A program made the translations under genes and the position numbers. DNA of 64,000 nucleotides. It comes from Aldehydirespirator sp965204415. GTDB lineage: Bacteria; Actinomycetota; Acidimicrobiia; Acidimicrobiales; Aldehydirespiratoraceae. The stretch is from positions 558,001 through 622,000 of the forward strand of contig CBDBEL010000001.1 of assembly GCA_965204415.1 (NCBI GenBank), given 5' to 3'. Every line of letters begins with the position of its first letter. The stretch's first letter is position 1. This document shows, piece after piece, positions 45,063 through 54,058 of this stretch. The notes under the pieces were generated by a model, which saw only the letters and a list, made by a program, of their open reading frames with translations, made no database searches and was not told where the DNA came from.

Positions 45063-46022
45063 TCAACCGACGGGCTCGGTGAACAGTTCGTGAGCGCATT
45101 CGCCCGCGGCGGTGCGGGTCAGGATCTCGGCTCCGTCCGCGGTGCAGGCCAGAGTGTGCTCGAACTGGGCGGTCCTGCGACCGTCGAGGGTCACTGCCGT
45201 CCACCCGTCGTCCCACATGGCGGCCTCGGGTGAGCCCAGCGTGAGCATCGGCTCGATTGTGAAGGTCATCGCCTCCTCCAGCACGGTGGAGGCTCGCGGG
45301 TCGTAGTAGTGGGGCACCTGAAGGCCGGAGTGGAACTCGGTGCCCACCCCGTGCCCGATGAACTCCCGCACCACGCCCAGACGGTGCCTGGACGCGTGGG
45401 TCTCGATGGCCCGGCCGATCTCCGACACGGACATCCCCGCTCGCACCGCGCCGATGCCCTTGTACAGGGCCACCCGGGTCTCGTCCACCAGCCGGCGCGA
45501 GTGGTCGTCCGCCCCACCGACCATCAACGTCACCGACGTGTCGCCGTGAACACCCTCGCGGTACACGGTCACGTCGATGTTGATGATGTCGCCGGCGGCC
45601 AACCGGCGAGAATCGGGGATCCCGTGGCAGATCACCTCGTTCACCGACGTGCACACCGACTTCGGGAAGCCCCGATACCCGAGCGGGCTGGGATAGGCGC
45701 CCGCGGCCACCGAGGCGTCGTGCACGAACCGGTCGATGGCGTCAGTCGTGATCCCTTCAGCGACCTGGCCGCAGGCCGCGATCAGGACCTCCGCGGCCAG
45801 AGCCCCGGTCCGGCGCATGGCCACCAACTCCTCCGACGTCCGGACCACGGAGGACACCGGCGGCCCGGGCTCCCCGCCGGGGAGTCGTGCATAGGGCGGG
45901 CGGTTGATACCCGCAGGCACGGGACGCTTGGAACTGACCAGCCCCGCCCGCACCGGTGGATCGGACACGGGGACGCCGCCCACTCCCACACCGGCAGGGA
46001 CCCGCCGTTTCCGCTTTGCCAT
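45063..46022 (-). CDS. map: Methionine aminopeptidase, type I, with N-terminal extension
   Basis: 319 residues. Metal ligands Asp in NIDVTVYREGVHGD (two), His in FIGHGVGTEFH, Glu in TIEPMLT and Glu in QFEHT are all present. The first 60 residues are basic and Pro-rich, an extension typical of the longer actinobacterial MetAP-1c that helps it dock on ribosomes. It removes the initiator Met from new proteins. It stands as a single gene, 48 bp after the protease gene on the same strand. Confidence 0.93.
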   Translation of the reverse strand: MAKRKRRVPAGVGVGGVPVSDPPVRAGLVSSKRPVPAGINRPPYARLPGGEPGPPVSSVVRTSEELVAMRRTGALAAEVLIAACGQVAEGITTDAIDRFVHDASVAAGAYPSPLGYRGFPKSVCTSVNEVICHGIPDSRRLAAGDIINIDVTVYREGVHGDTSVTLMVGGADDHSRRLVDETRVALYKGIGAVRAGMSVSEIGRAIETHASRHRLGVVREFIGHGVGTEFHSGLQVPHYYDPRASTVLEEAMTFTIEPMLTLGSPEAAMWDDGWTAVTLDGRRTAQFEHTLACTADGAEILTRTAAGECAHELFTEPVG

Positions 46023-46070
46023 TACCCCACAGGCTAGAGGCTCGGCCCCGGCGCCTGCCCGTGCGAGTTC

Positions 46071-48017
46071 TCAGTTGAGACGGTTGCGGGCCCGCTCGAG
46101 GAACAACGCCATCTGAACCCGGGTGGTGGCCTGCTCCGGGCAGAAACGCAGCGGCTCGGTCGAACAGCCCGCGGTGACGCCGGCGCGGAACAGAGCGTCG
46201 ATGCTGGCCTCGTGGACGCTGTCGCCGGTGTCGACGAACCCCTGGGGGATGGCCGGATCGAAGACGAACGCCCGCCTGAGGAACGTGGCCATCTGAGCCC
46301 GCGTCACCGGAGCGTCCGGGCAATACTGCGCCGGCTCGCTCGCGCATCCGGCGGTGATGCCGAGCTCCGCGAGGCGCTCGACGTGCGCGGCCCACCACTG
46401 GCCGGCGTCCACATCGGAGAATCTCGAGGTACCGACCGGCGCGGGGTCCTGACCGTCGGCGACCCGCACCATCCACACCGCCATCAGCCAGCGCGGGATC
46501 GGATCGCCGGGACAGAAGAGGCCCGGCGCGCACTCCGTTCCCGCGAGGACACCGTCACTGGTGAGGGCCCTCACTGCGTCGTAGCGCTCGCCGTCCAGAT
46601 CGATGTCGGACGGCAGGACGCCCGGCAACCCGGCCGCGGCCGCAACCCGGCGAGCCAGCCCGATGGGATGCCAGCAGGCCGAGAGGTCGAGCTCGACGTC
46701 GGGTTGGATGCCTCCCGCCGCGCTCTCACCGTCGGGACCCAGCCACCTGAACACGGTCACTCGGGCCCCGCCCAGCAGGGTGCCGTCACCAGACTCCAGG
46801 GGCTGCGTTATCTGTCCCGTGTTCTTGCCGAAGGTGATCGTGCCGACCACCGAGGCCCGTCCGTGATCCCGCAGGGCCAGCGCCAGCACCTCCGACGCCG
46901 AAGCAGATCCTGCGTCCACCACCATCGTTATGGGAAGCACCGAACGGTTCCGGCGGCTGCCCTGCCCGCTGACCAGGTGCAACAGGGTCTGCCGCTTGGA
47001 CACCTCCTGTATCACGACCTGCCGGTTCTCGAGGAACATGCTGGCGATGTTGATGACGGTCCGCAGATAGCCCCCGGGATTGTCCCGCAGGTCCAAGACC
47101 AGGCTGTCGGCACCGGCATCGAGCAGGGCCTGGAGCTCCCCCTCGACCAGTACATCGGTGCGCGACCCGAACGAGCTGAGGCGCAGGTAACCGATGTTGC
47201 CCGCCACCGTCCTGCCGTCGACCGTAGGGATGTGCACCGCTTCGACGCCGACCGTGAACGACCTCTCGCGGCCGTTCCGCTCAACTACGACCCTCACCGT
47301 GCTCCCCTGCTCGAAGGGATGCAGGCCGCCCAGTCCGCACGCCGGACCCGACGGGACGTAGCCGTCGAGCGACACCACGATGTCGTCGGCCATCAGCCCG
47401 GCCCGCTCGGCCGGGCTGCCCCGGAACACCTCGGCCACCACCGCACGGCAGCTCTCCGACAGGGCCTGGCACGGTTTGGTTCCGTCCAGCAGGCCCAGGC
47501 TGATGCCGATGCCCGTGTAAGTCGTCCCGACTTCCTGGCGCGCCCGCAGCGCCTCGTACTCCGTGCGGGTCATCAGGAAGTTGTTGGGATCCCCACGGGA
47601 AGCGAACATGGCCTTGGAGGCCGCCCAGACCGCGGCCTCGGTGTCGTCCACGGCGTCGATCTCGACGCAGGCCTGCTCGAACGCGGGCGACGGCAGCGCA
47701 CAAGGCGGCGGCGCCCCGTCGTTACGCGGGGCTAACCCGGCCTCACGCACTCCGAGAGCGGCGGCAGAAGCCCAGTCCTCGTCGGGCACATCGTCCACGT
47801 AGTACTCGAACAGCAGGTTGTGGCTCTCGCACAGCACTTCGAAGACCCTGAGGGCCTCCGAGCAGGTAGTCCTTTCGGGCTCGGCCCCGACCTCGGGCCC
47901 GGTCTCGGTCTCGTTGTCGGACACCGGCTCGGCTTCGGACTCCTGCGCCACGGCGACCGCCGGCCACGCAACCAGCGCAACCAGCGCAGCTGCGACGGCT
48001 CGTCGGGTCAGCCGCAT
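46071..48017 (-). CDS. Secreted S41 (C-terminal processing) peptidase with S-layer-homology-like repeats
   Basis: 648 residues from the ATG at 48017. Sec signal peptide 1-25 (AVAVAQ). PDZ domain with GSPAERAGLMADDIVVSLDG. S41 core with catalytic Ser near 370 in DAGSASASEV and Lys near 396 in TFGKNTGQ. The C-terminal 170 residues hold three repeats, two ending PVTRAQMATFLRRAF-like and TTRVQMALFLERA, each with a CxxxPxxxCP pattern. These resemble SLH repeats that attach proteins to the cell wall. It probably trims surface or periplasmic proteins while anchored. Confidence 0.87.
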   Translation of the reverse strand: MRLTRRAVAAALVALVAWPAVAVAQESEAEPVSDNETETGPEVGAEPERTTCSEALRVFEVLCESHNLLFEYYVDDVPDEDWASAAALGVREAGLAPRNDGAPPPCALPSPAFEQACVEIDAVDDTEAAVWAASKAMFASRGDPNNFLMTRTEYEALRARQEVGTTYTGIGISLGLLDGTKPCQALSESCRAVVAEVFRGSPAERAGLMADDIVVSLDGYVPSGPACGLGGLHPFEQGSTVRVVVERNGRERSFTVGVEAVHIPTVDGRTVAGNIGYLRLSSFGSRTDVLVEGELQALLDAGADSLVLDLRDNPGGYLRTVINIASMFLENRQVVIQEVSKRQTLLHLVSGQGSRRNRSVLPITMVVDAGSASASEVLALALRDHGRASVVGTITFGKNTGQITQPLESGDGTLLGGARVTVFRWLGPDGESAAGGIQPDVELDLSACWHPIGLARRVAAAAGLPGVLPSDIDLDGERYDAVRALTSDGVLAGTECAPGLFCPGDPIPRWLMAVWMVRVADGQDPAPVGTSRFSDVDAGQWWAAHVERLAELGITAGCASEPAQYCPDAPVTRAQMATFLRRAFVFDPAIPQGFVDTGDSVHEASIDALFRAGVTAGCSTEPLRFCPEQATTRVQMALFLERARNRLN

Positions 48018-48116
48018 GGCCGGCCGGGGGCAATCAGAGGTCGAAGCACCGACAGGCCCGGAACTCTCAGAAGGTGCGCGGGTAGGTGCAAGCCCCCCGC
48101 CTTGCAACGGGGTCTT

Positions 48117-48208
48117 TCCCGCTCTTGTTCGCTGGGCTCACGGGCCGCTCGGGCCACGGCCTCGCCCGTATGGGCCACGTTGTCCCGCCTACCCGCTCGG
48201 CCTCTTAG
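48117..48208 (+). repeat. Interspersed repeat, copy 4 (supplies the maoC stop)
   Basis: From TTCCCGCTCTTGTTCGC to CCGCTCGGCCTCTTAGCG. The minus-strand TAG stop of the MaoC-type gene lies inside its edge. It is the most complete copy together with copy 1. Confidence 0.75.
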
Positions 48209-48666
48209 CGAAGGAACCGGCTGACCGACTCGACAACGCAGGCGGGCTTGGCCTGGCCCTCGATCTCCACGGTGATCGTGATCACCGTCTGCACGCCTGC
48301 CCCGCCGGGCAGCTCATCGGCCGACGTGAGCGTGGCGGAGGCGCGCAGCCGCGAACCCACCAGCACCGGCCGCGGGAAGCGCACCCGGTTGACGCCGTAG
48401 TTCACGCCCATCGAGATGCCCTCGACCCGCACGATCTCGGGAAGCAGCAGGTTGGTTAGCGACAGAGTGAGATAGCCGTGCGCGATCGTCGCTCCGAACG
48501 GACCGGCCTCGGCCGCCTCAGGATCGACATGAATCCACTGATGATCGCCGGTGGCCTCCGCGAACATGTCGATCCGGCCCTGGTCGACGGTCACCCATTG
48601 GCTGTGGCCGAGATGCTGTCCCACCGCGCCCACGAGATCGTCGGGGGTGGCGAAGACGGAGGCCAT
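48205..48666 (-). CDS. MaoC-family (R)-enoyl-CoA hydratase-like protein
   Basis: 153 residues, single hot-dog fold. The hydratase motif is complete: FAEATGDHQWIHVDPEAA with catalytic Asp and His, followed by GATIAHGYLTLSL. It hydrates trans-2-enoyl-CoA to (R)-3-hydroxyacyl-CoA or acts in related acyl-CoA steps. It stands alone on the minus strand, divergent from the CDF transporter. Its final codons abut the interspersed repeat. Confidence 0.88.
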   Translation of the reverse strand: MASVFATPDDLVGAVGQHLGHSQWVTVDQGRIDMFAEATGDHQWIHVDPEAAEAGPFGATIAHGYLTLSLTNLLLPEIVRVEGISMGVNYGVNRVRFPRPVLVGSRLRASATLTSADELPGGAGVQTVITITVEIEGQAKPACVVESVSRFLR

Positions 48667-48720
48667 AGCGCCGTGACGCTACCGGCAACGCCGTCGCTCC
48701 CGCCACCGAGTCGCAGGGGC

Positions 48721-48895
48721 GAAAGATCGCGGCTCCGAGCGCGGGCCGCGGGGCGGAAAGTTCGCGGCTCCGAGCGCGGGCCGCCGGGCGGAAAGTTCGC
48801 GGCTCCGAGCGCGGGCCGCCGGGGCGAAAGTTCGCGGCTCCGAGCGCGGGCCGCGGGGCGGAAAGTTCGCGGCTCCGAGCGCGGGCCGCGGGGGC
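48721..48895. repeat. 35-bp tandem array (five units)
   Basis: GAAAG begins units at 48721, 48756, 48791, 48826 and 48861, exactly 35 bp apart; each continues (T/A)TCGCGGCTCCGAGCGCGG and a GC-rich end. Units are more than 90 percent alike. The array lies in the divergent region between the MaoC-type and CDF genes and could hold regulatory sites for either. Confidence 0.85.
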
Positions 48896-48918
48896 ACACG
48901 CCGTTAGCCTTGCGGCCC

Positions 48919-49833
48919 ATGGCGGCCGGAGGAGGAACCAAGGCGATCCTGGCCGCCTTCTTCGCCAACCTCGGGCTCGCGATCGCCAAGTTCGTGGCCT
49001 TCGCCTTCACCGGGGCGTCGTCGATGCTGGCCGAGGCCATCCACAGCATCGCCGACACCAGCAACCAGGCCCTGCTGCTGCTGGGAGGGCGCCTGGCCCG
49101 GCGCGACGCCACCGCGCAGCATCCCTTCGGCTACGGCCGCGAGCGCTACTTCTGGTCGTTCGTGGTGGCTCTTGTGCTGTTCACGGTCGGATCGCTGTAC
49201 GCCCTGTACGAAGGGATCGAGAAGATCCGCCATCCCCACGAGATCAGCTCACCGGCGTGGGCCTTCGCCGTGCTCAGCGTGGGCATCGTGCTGGAGAGCT
49301 TCTCGATGCGCACCGCGGTCATCGAGTCCAACCGGGTGCGCGGTAAGGCGTCGTGGACCAGCTTCGTGCGCCGTTCCCGGACTCCGGAGCTGCCGGTGGT
49401 GCTGCTGGAGGATCTGGGCGCGCTCGTGGGGCTGGTGCTCGCCCTCGGAGCGCTGGCCGTCGCAGAGGTGTTCGACGCCCCGGTGTGGGACGGCATCGGC
49501 ACCCTGTCGATCGGTGTGCTGCTGGGACTGATCGCGGTGGTGCTGGCCGTCGAGATGCGCAGCCTGCTGCTGGGCGAGGGGGCCACCGCGGCCGACGCCG
49601 AGGCGATACGCCGGGCGATCGAATCGACCGAGGGCGTGACCGGGATCATTCACCTGCGGACCCAGCACATCGGCCCCGAGGAGCTGCTGGTGGCGGCCAA
49701 GGTGGGCTTCGACCCGGGCTACAGCACAGCCGAGCTCGCCGATGCCATCGATCGCGTGGAGGCGAACACCAGGGACGCGGTGCCCATCGCCCGCCCCATG
49801 TACGTGGAACCCGACATCCTCCCGAGCTCGTGA
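48919..49833 (+). CDS. Cation diffusion facilitator family transporter
   Basis: 304 residues from the ATG at 48919. Six membrane helices. The metal site of helix 2 appears as AEAIHSIADTSNQ (H-x3-D), with HPFGYGRERYFW after it and LLEDLGALVG in helix 5. A C-terminal cytoplasmic metal-regulation domain follows. It exports Zn, Mn, Fe or similar ions in exchange for protons; the metal is not predictable. The alpha/beta hydrolase gene starts within its stop (GTGA). Confidence 0.88.
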   Translation: MAAGGGTKAILAAFFANLGLAIAKFVAFAFTGASSMLAEAIHSIADTSNQALLLLGGRLARRDATAQHPFGYGRERYFWSFVVALVLFTVGSLYALYEGIEKIRHPHEISSPAWAFAVLSVGIVLESFSMRTAVIESNRVRGKASWTSFVRRSRTPELPVVLLEDLGALVGLVLALGALAVAEVFDAPVWDGIGTLSIGVLLGLIAVVLAVEMRSLLLGEGATAADAEAIRRAIESTEGVTGIIHLRTQHIGPEELLVAAKVGFDPGYSTAELADAIDRVEANTRDAVPIARPMYVEPDILPSS

Positions 49834-50498
49834 GCACTCAGTTGCACACCGTCACCACCGGTACCGGACCGGCGGTGGTGCTGGTGCACGGATTCGGCGA
49901 CGACTCGGCCGTCTGGACCACGACAATGGACGATCTCGGTGCTGACTGCACCTGCACCGCGGTCGACCTGCCCGGTCACGGCCGCTCCCCCGCTCCCGAG
50001 GAGTCAGCCGCGTACGAGCGCGAGGCCCTCCTCGCATCGTTCGACGCGGTGCTCGAACGCACCGGCCCGGCGGTGTATGTGGGGCACTCCCTGGGCGGAT
50101 ACCTGGGGCTGGCCCACTGCGTCACCCGGCCGGGAGTGCTCAAGGGCCTGGTGCTGGTAGCCGCGGGCCCGGGGTTTCGCGACGCGGCCTCGATGCAGGC
50201 TTGGAACGACCAGGTCCACCTGGCCATGCCCCGCCTCGACGTGCCCCGGGTGGCGGCCACGGCCAGCCTCCACACCGACTCGATGGTCATCGACCGGCTC
50301 TCGGAGGTGACCGTCCCCGTCGGGCTGATCGTCGGCAGCCGCGACAAGGCCTTCGTCGGCGCCAACGACTACATGGAGCGCAAGCTGGCCGATGTGCGTC
50401 GCCGCACCGTCGACGACGGCCGCCACCGGCTGATGAGGACCCACCCCGCCGAGATCGCCGGGATCGTGCGAGAGGTGCTGGCCGCAGCCGTCCCCTAG
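49830..50498 (+). CDS. Alpha/beta-fold hydrolase
   Basis: 222 residues from a GTG that overlaps the transporter stop by 4 bp. Oxyanion motif VLVHGFGDDS, nucleophile Ser in VGHSLGGYLG, His in DGRHRLMRTHP. The cap domain is short, so substrates are probably small esters or acyl compounds; specificity is unknown. Coupled translation with a metal exporter gives no obvious functional clue. Confidence 0.8.
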   Translation: MSTQLHTVTTGTGPAVVLVHGFGDDSAVWTTTMDDLGADCTCTAVDLPGHGRSPAPEESAAYEREALLASFDAVLERTGPAVYVGHSLGGYLGLAHCVTRPGVLKGLVLVAAGPGFRDAASMQAWNDQVHLAMPRLDVPRVAATASLHTDSMVIDRLSEVTVPVGLIVGSRDKAFVGANDYMERKLADVRRRTVDDGRHRLMRTHPAEIAGIVREVLAAAVP

Positions 50499-50527
50499 CC
50501 ACGTTCTTAGGGGCGCCTGCCTCGCGT

Positions 50528-51295
50528 TCAGACGGTGCGGGCGTCGAGCTTCAACTCGCCGAAATCGAACTCGGGGTGATCCAGCGCCACCGCGAGGGCG
50601 CCGGCCAACGCCGATCCGACATCGTCGACGTGCATGAGCCCACCCGGCACAGCCTGGCGTTCCCAGGCGTCCAGCGCCTCTGCCAGAAGGTCGAGGTTCA
50701 TGTGGTCACTGAACTCGGTTCCGGCGGTGTTGCCCATCACCACCCTCATGAAGCGGTGCTCGGGATGCTCGATCCGCCACACCCGGATGCACTGGTCGAG
50801 GGCCGCCTTGCTGGAGCTGTAGGAGGCGAACAGCGCATTGGCGTCCTCCACGGTTCGGGACGAGACGAAGGCGATCAGCCCGCCGCGATCCATGTGCTCG
50901 AGCGCGGCGCCAGCGGCCAGGTTGGCCCCCACAACGTTCACCCGGTACACGTCGGACCAAGTGGCCGGCTCGGTCGCGCGCAATGGTTGGAGCACGCCGT
51001 AGCCGGCCACGTACACCATCAGATCGAGCCCGCCCATCGCCTCGGCGGCCTCGCGGGCAACCCGGCGGGCGTCGTCGGGCACGGTCGTGTCGCCCGGGGC
51101 CGGGTGTCCCTCGCCCATCTCCTCAACCAGGGCCTCGAGCCGGTCCTGCCGCCGGGCCGACACCGTCACCGAGCCGCCGCGGGCTACGACCGCCCGGGCC
51201 AGGGCCGCGCCGATGCCCGACGATGCGCCCACCACCAGCACCCTACGACCGGCCATCGCCCCGCTCACCGCGGCCACGGTAGCCGCAGACTTCAC
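50528..51295 (-). CDS. Short-chain dehydrogenase/reductase
   Basis: 255 residues. GASSGIGAALARAV near residue 24, SARRQDRLEAL, and catalytic SYSSSKAALDQ. The C-terminal domain is longer than in minimal SDRs. Substrate unknown. It is a single gene on the minus strand, between the hydrolase and the Ppx/GppA gene. Confidence 0.82.
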   Translation of the reverse strand: MKSAATVAAVSGAMAGRRVLVVGASSGIGAALARAVVARGGSVTVSARRQDRLEALVEEMGEGHPAPGDTTVPDDARRVAREAAEAMGGLDLMVYVAGYGVLQPLRATEPATWSDVYRVNVVGANLAAGAALEHMDRGGLIAFVSSRTVEDANALFASYSSSKAALDQCIRVWRIEHPEHRFMRVVMGNTAGTEFSDHMNLDLLAEALDAWERQAVPGGLMHVDDVGSALAGALAVALDHPEFDFGELKLDARTV

Positions 51296-51354
51296 AAAGA
51301 TATGCCGAGCCCCGGGTTGCGAGACGGTCCGTTTGGCATGATGCTTGCCCGCCG

Positions 51355-52968
51355 ATGACGGGCTCGCGGGCGTTGGCTGCCATCGATGTGGGCACCAACT
51401 CGGTTCACATGGTTATCGCGCGGCCGGTTCCGGGCGGTTCTGGAGAGGTGCTGGCCCGCGAACGGATGCCGGTGCGTCTCGGAAGCGGAGGCGCCGACAT
51501 GAGGCGCTTGCTGCCCGACGCCATCGACCGGGCCATCGGCGCGCTCGCCGAGTGCCGCCACATCGCCGACGCCCACGACGCCGAGATCGTGGCGGTGGCA
51601 ACCAGCGCGGTGCGCGAGGCCGACAACCAGAGCGACTTCCTGCGCCGGGCCCGCAGCGAGGCCCGGGTGACCGTGCAGGTGATCTCCGGAACGGAGGAGG
51701 CCCGGCTGATCCAGCTGGGAGCGATGAGCGCGGTGCCCATCGCCGGCCGACCGCACGTGGTGATCGACATCGGCGGCGGCTCCACGGAGGTCATCGTGGG
51801 CAACGGCACCGCACCGGCGCTGGCCCGCAGCCTCAAGCTCGGCCACATCCGCCTCACCGACCGGTTCTTCCCGGGGGGCGTGATCGATGACGGCGCGGTG
51901 AAGGCCTGCCGCCGCCATATCCGATCCTTCATCGCACCGGTAGCCCAGGAGGCCAAGCACATCGGATTCGAGGTCGCGGTGGGCTGCTCGGGCACCATCG
52001 CCTCTCTGGCGTACATGTGCGCGGCGAGACGGAGCGAGACCCTTCGCACCGCGGCCAACGCCGTCATCGAGCGCTCCGACCTGACCGGCGTGGTGAAGGA
52101 ACTGATCTCCCGGCCCCGCCCAGGCGACCGTCTGAAGGTGCCCGGCTTGGACCCGGCCCGCAGCGATGTGATCGTCGCGGGCGCCATGCTGCTCAGGCAG
52201 CTGTTCAAGGCGTTGGAGATCGAGTCGATGGCAGTGTCGACCGGCGCTCTGCGCGAGGGCCTGCTGCTGGACCGGTTCACCCGCCGGGACCGTTCCCGCG
52301 ACGACGGACTCCACCATCTCGGCGACCTGAGAAGGTCCAGCGTGCTGGCCCTGGCCCGCAGCTACCACGAGGATCTGATCCATGCCGAGCACGCCACCGA
52401 CCTGGCGCTCGAGCTGTTCGACGAGACCGCGGCCGCCCACGGCCTGGGCATCGCCGACAGCGAGGTGCTGGAGGCGGCCGGGCTGCTCCACAACATCGGG
52501 CGCTTCGTGGCCCACTCATCGCACCACAAGCACTCCTACTACTTGATCCGCCACAGCGAGCGCCTGGCCGGCTTCACCGAGGGCGAGCTGGAACTCATCG
52601 CGTTGGTGGCCCGCTACCACCGCAAACGCGAGCCGGTGTCCTCGCACCGGGAGTACACCGCGCTCGCCAAGCGGGACCGCTACCGGGTGCGGGTGCTGGC
52701 CGGACTACTGCGGATCGGGATCGCCCTGGACCGCACCTACCGGCGAGCCGTCGAACGGGTGCACGCTCACGTTGAGGACGAGGTCGTACGGATCGAGGTC
52801 GAGGTCGCCACGGGCAACGATGCGGACATCGAGCTCTTCACCGCCGAGCGCACCGCCGATCTGCTGGCCAAGACCCTCGGTCGGAGGATCGAGTTCCGCG
52901 CCGTTGGGACGGACGCCGCCCGCCACCGCCATCCCTCCAACGGCAACTCAATGACCGGGGGCCATTAG
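51355..52968 (+). CDS. Ppx/GppA family phosphatase with HD-type C-terminal domain
   Basis: 537 residues. Phosphate-binding motifs of the ASKHA fold: AAIDVGTNSVHMVIA at the N-terminus, ISGTEEARLI near 115 and VVIDIGGGSTEVIVG near 140. After residue about 320 a helical C-terminal domain with LLHNIGRFVAHSSHHKHSYY resembles the HD-like part of long exopolyphosphatases. Members degrade polyphosphate or pppGpp. The long form and context do not decide between the two. Confidence 0.88.
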   Translation: MTGSRALAAIDVGTNSVHMVIARPVPGGSGEVLARERMPVRLGSGGADMRRLLPDAIDRAIGALAECRHIADAHDAEIVAVATSAVREADNQSDFLRRARSEARVTVQVISGTEEARLIQLGAMSAVPIAGRPHVVIDIGGGSTEVIVGNGTAPALARSLKLGHIRLTDRFFPGGVIDDGAVKACRRHIRSFIAPVAQEAKHIGFEVAVGCSGTIASLAYMCAARRSETLRTAANAVIERSDLTGVVKELISRPRPGDRLKVPGLDPARSDVIVAGAMLLRQLFKALEIESMAVSTGALREGLLLDRFTRRDRSRDDGLHHLGDLRRSSVLALARSYHEDLIHAEHATDLALELFDETAAAHGLGIADSEVLEAAGLLHNIGRFVAHSSHHKHSYYLIRHSERLAGFTEGELELIALVARYHRKREPVSSHREYTALAKRDRYRVRVLAGLLRIGIALDRTYRRAVERVHAHVEDEVVRIEVEVATGNDADIELFTAERTADLLAKTLGRRIEFRAVGTDAARHRHPSNGNSMTGGH

Positions 52969-53075
52969 ACGTTCAGCGACGTTGACATGACACATGTAAG
53001 TTTCGAGCAGCTGTGCGGGCCAGGGCTCGCCCGGACCCGCAAGGCTCAGCCGTCGGCAAGTTTGGAGAGGCCCCC

Positions 53076-53996
53076 ATGATCATCGACACTCATTTGCACC
53101 CCACGAACGTGGTGGACGAGGCCTGGCGCCATACCGGCGAGCCGTTCACCGGTGAGCGGATGTTGAAGATGATGGACGGGCCGTACTGGATCAACGGCAA
53201 GCCCCGGCGCATCGATATGGGCTTCATCCAGCCCCCGCCGGGCAACACCGCGTGGCGCGACGGCTCGCGCGGCGGTCGCGACGGCATCCGGGACTACATG
53301 GCCTATGTGGCCGAGCTGACCCAGCGCTACCCGGATCGATTCATCGGCAACTTCAACTACAACCCGCGGTTCGGGCCCGAGAACGGGGCCGCGGAGTTGG
53401 AGTTCCATGTCAAGGAGTACGGGTTCAAGATGTTGAAGCTCCACGCCAACATGCACGCCTACCGTCCCGACAGGGCGCTCGACTGGCTGCGGCCGGTGAT
53501 GCGCAAATGCGACGAGTTGGGGGTGGTGGTTCTGCTCCACACCGGTGACGGGCCCTACTCGATCCCCACCCAGTTCTATCCCATCATCAGAGAGTTCCCC
53601 GACGTGAGGTTCATCATCGGGCACTTCGGGGTCCAGACCGGCGGCGTGTACTGCTTCGAGGCGTTCTGGATGATCATGGACTCCCCCAACGTGTGGGGCG
53701 AGTCGGGGTGGCTGCTGCAGTCGCGCATCGTGGAGTTCGCCAAGGAGATGCCCCGAGACCGACTGGTGTTCGGCACCGACTCGCCGCCCAATGACCCCGG
53801 CATGTGGCTGACCCACCTGGAGGTGCTGTGCCATGACGCCCCCCAGGGCATCAACGCCACCGAGGACCAGCTAGAGGACTACATGGGCAACAACATCGCC
53901 CGCCTAGTGGGCATCACCCCCACCGCACCCCCTACCACCGTCGAAGCCGCCAGACAACAACTCGCCGACGGCAGCTACGGCACTCCCATCGACTAG
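53076..53996 (+). CDS. Amidohydrolase family 2-type metal-dependent hydrolase
   Basis: 306 residues from the ATG at 53076 with GGAGAGG before it. First metal motif MIIDTHLHPTN, then KLHANMHAY, IGHFGVQTGG and FGTDSPPND. The overall plan is PF04909, which includes ACMSD-like decarboxylases and 2-pyrone-4,6-dicarboxylate hydrolases. The substrate is unknown. A trimmed piece of the interspersed repeat (53996-54021) follows its stop. Nearby genes encode another amidohydrolase and an F420-type oxidoreductase. Confidence 0.82.
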   Translation: MIIDTHLHPTNVVDEAWRHTGEPFTGERMLKMMDGPYWINGKPRRIDMGFIQPPPGNTAWRDGSRGGRDGIRDYMAYVAELTQRYPDRFIGNFNYNPRFGPENGAAELEFHVKEYGFKMLKLHANMHAYRPDRALDWLRPVMRKCDELGVVVLLHTGDGPYSIPTQFYPIIREFPDVRFIIGHFGVQTGGVYCFEAFWMIMDSPNVWGESGWLLQSRIVEFAKEMPRDRLVFGTDSPPNDPGMWLTHLEVLCHDAPQGINATEDQLEDYMGNNIARLVGITPTAPPTTVEAARQQLADGSYGTPID

Positions 53997-54058
53997 GAGG
54001 CCGAGGGGAGTAGGCGAGCGGATGTTGGCAGGGGGCTAGGAAGACGCCCGGGACAAGA

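Noticed and set aside
52983..53010. Promoter for the amidohydrolase from a TTGACA
   Set aside because: No acceptable -10 hexamer occurs 15-19 bases downstream.
53013..53075. Upstream start for the amidohydrolase
   Set aside because: The extra 21 residues are not like the family, and GGAGAGG correctly spaced before the ATG at 53076 supports the shorter form.
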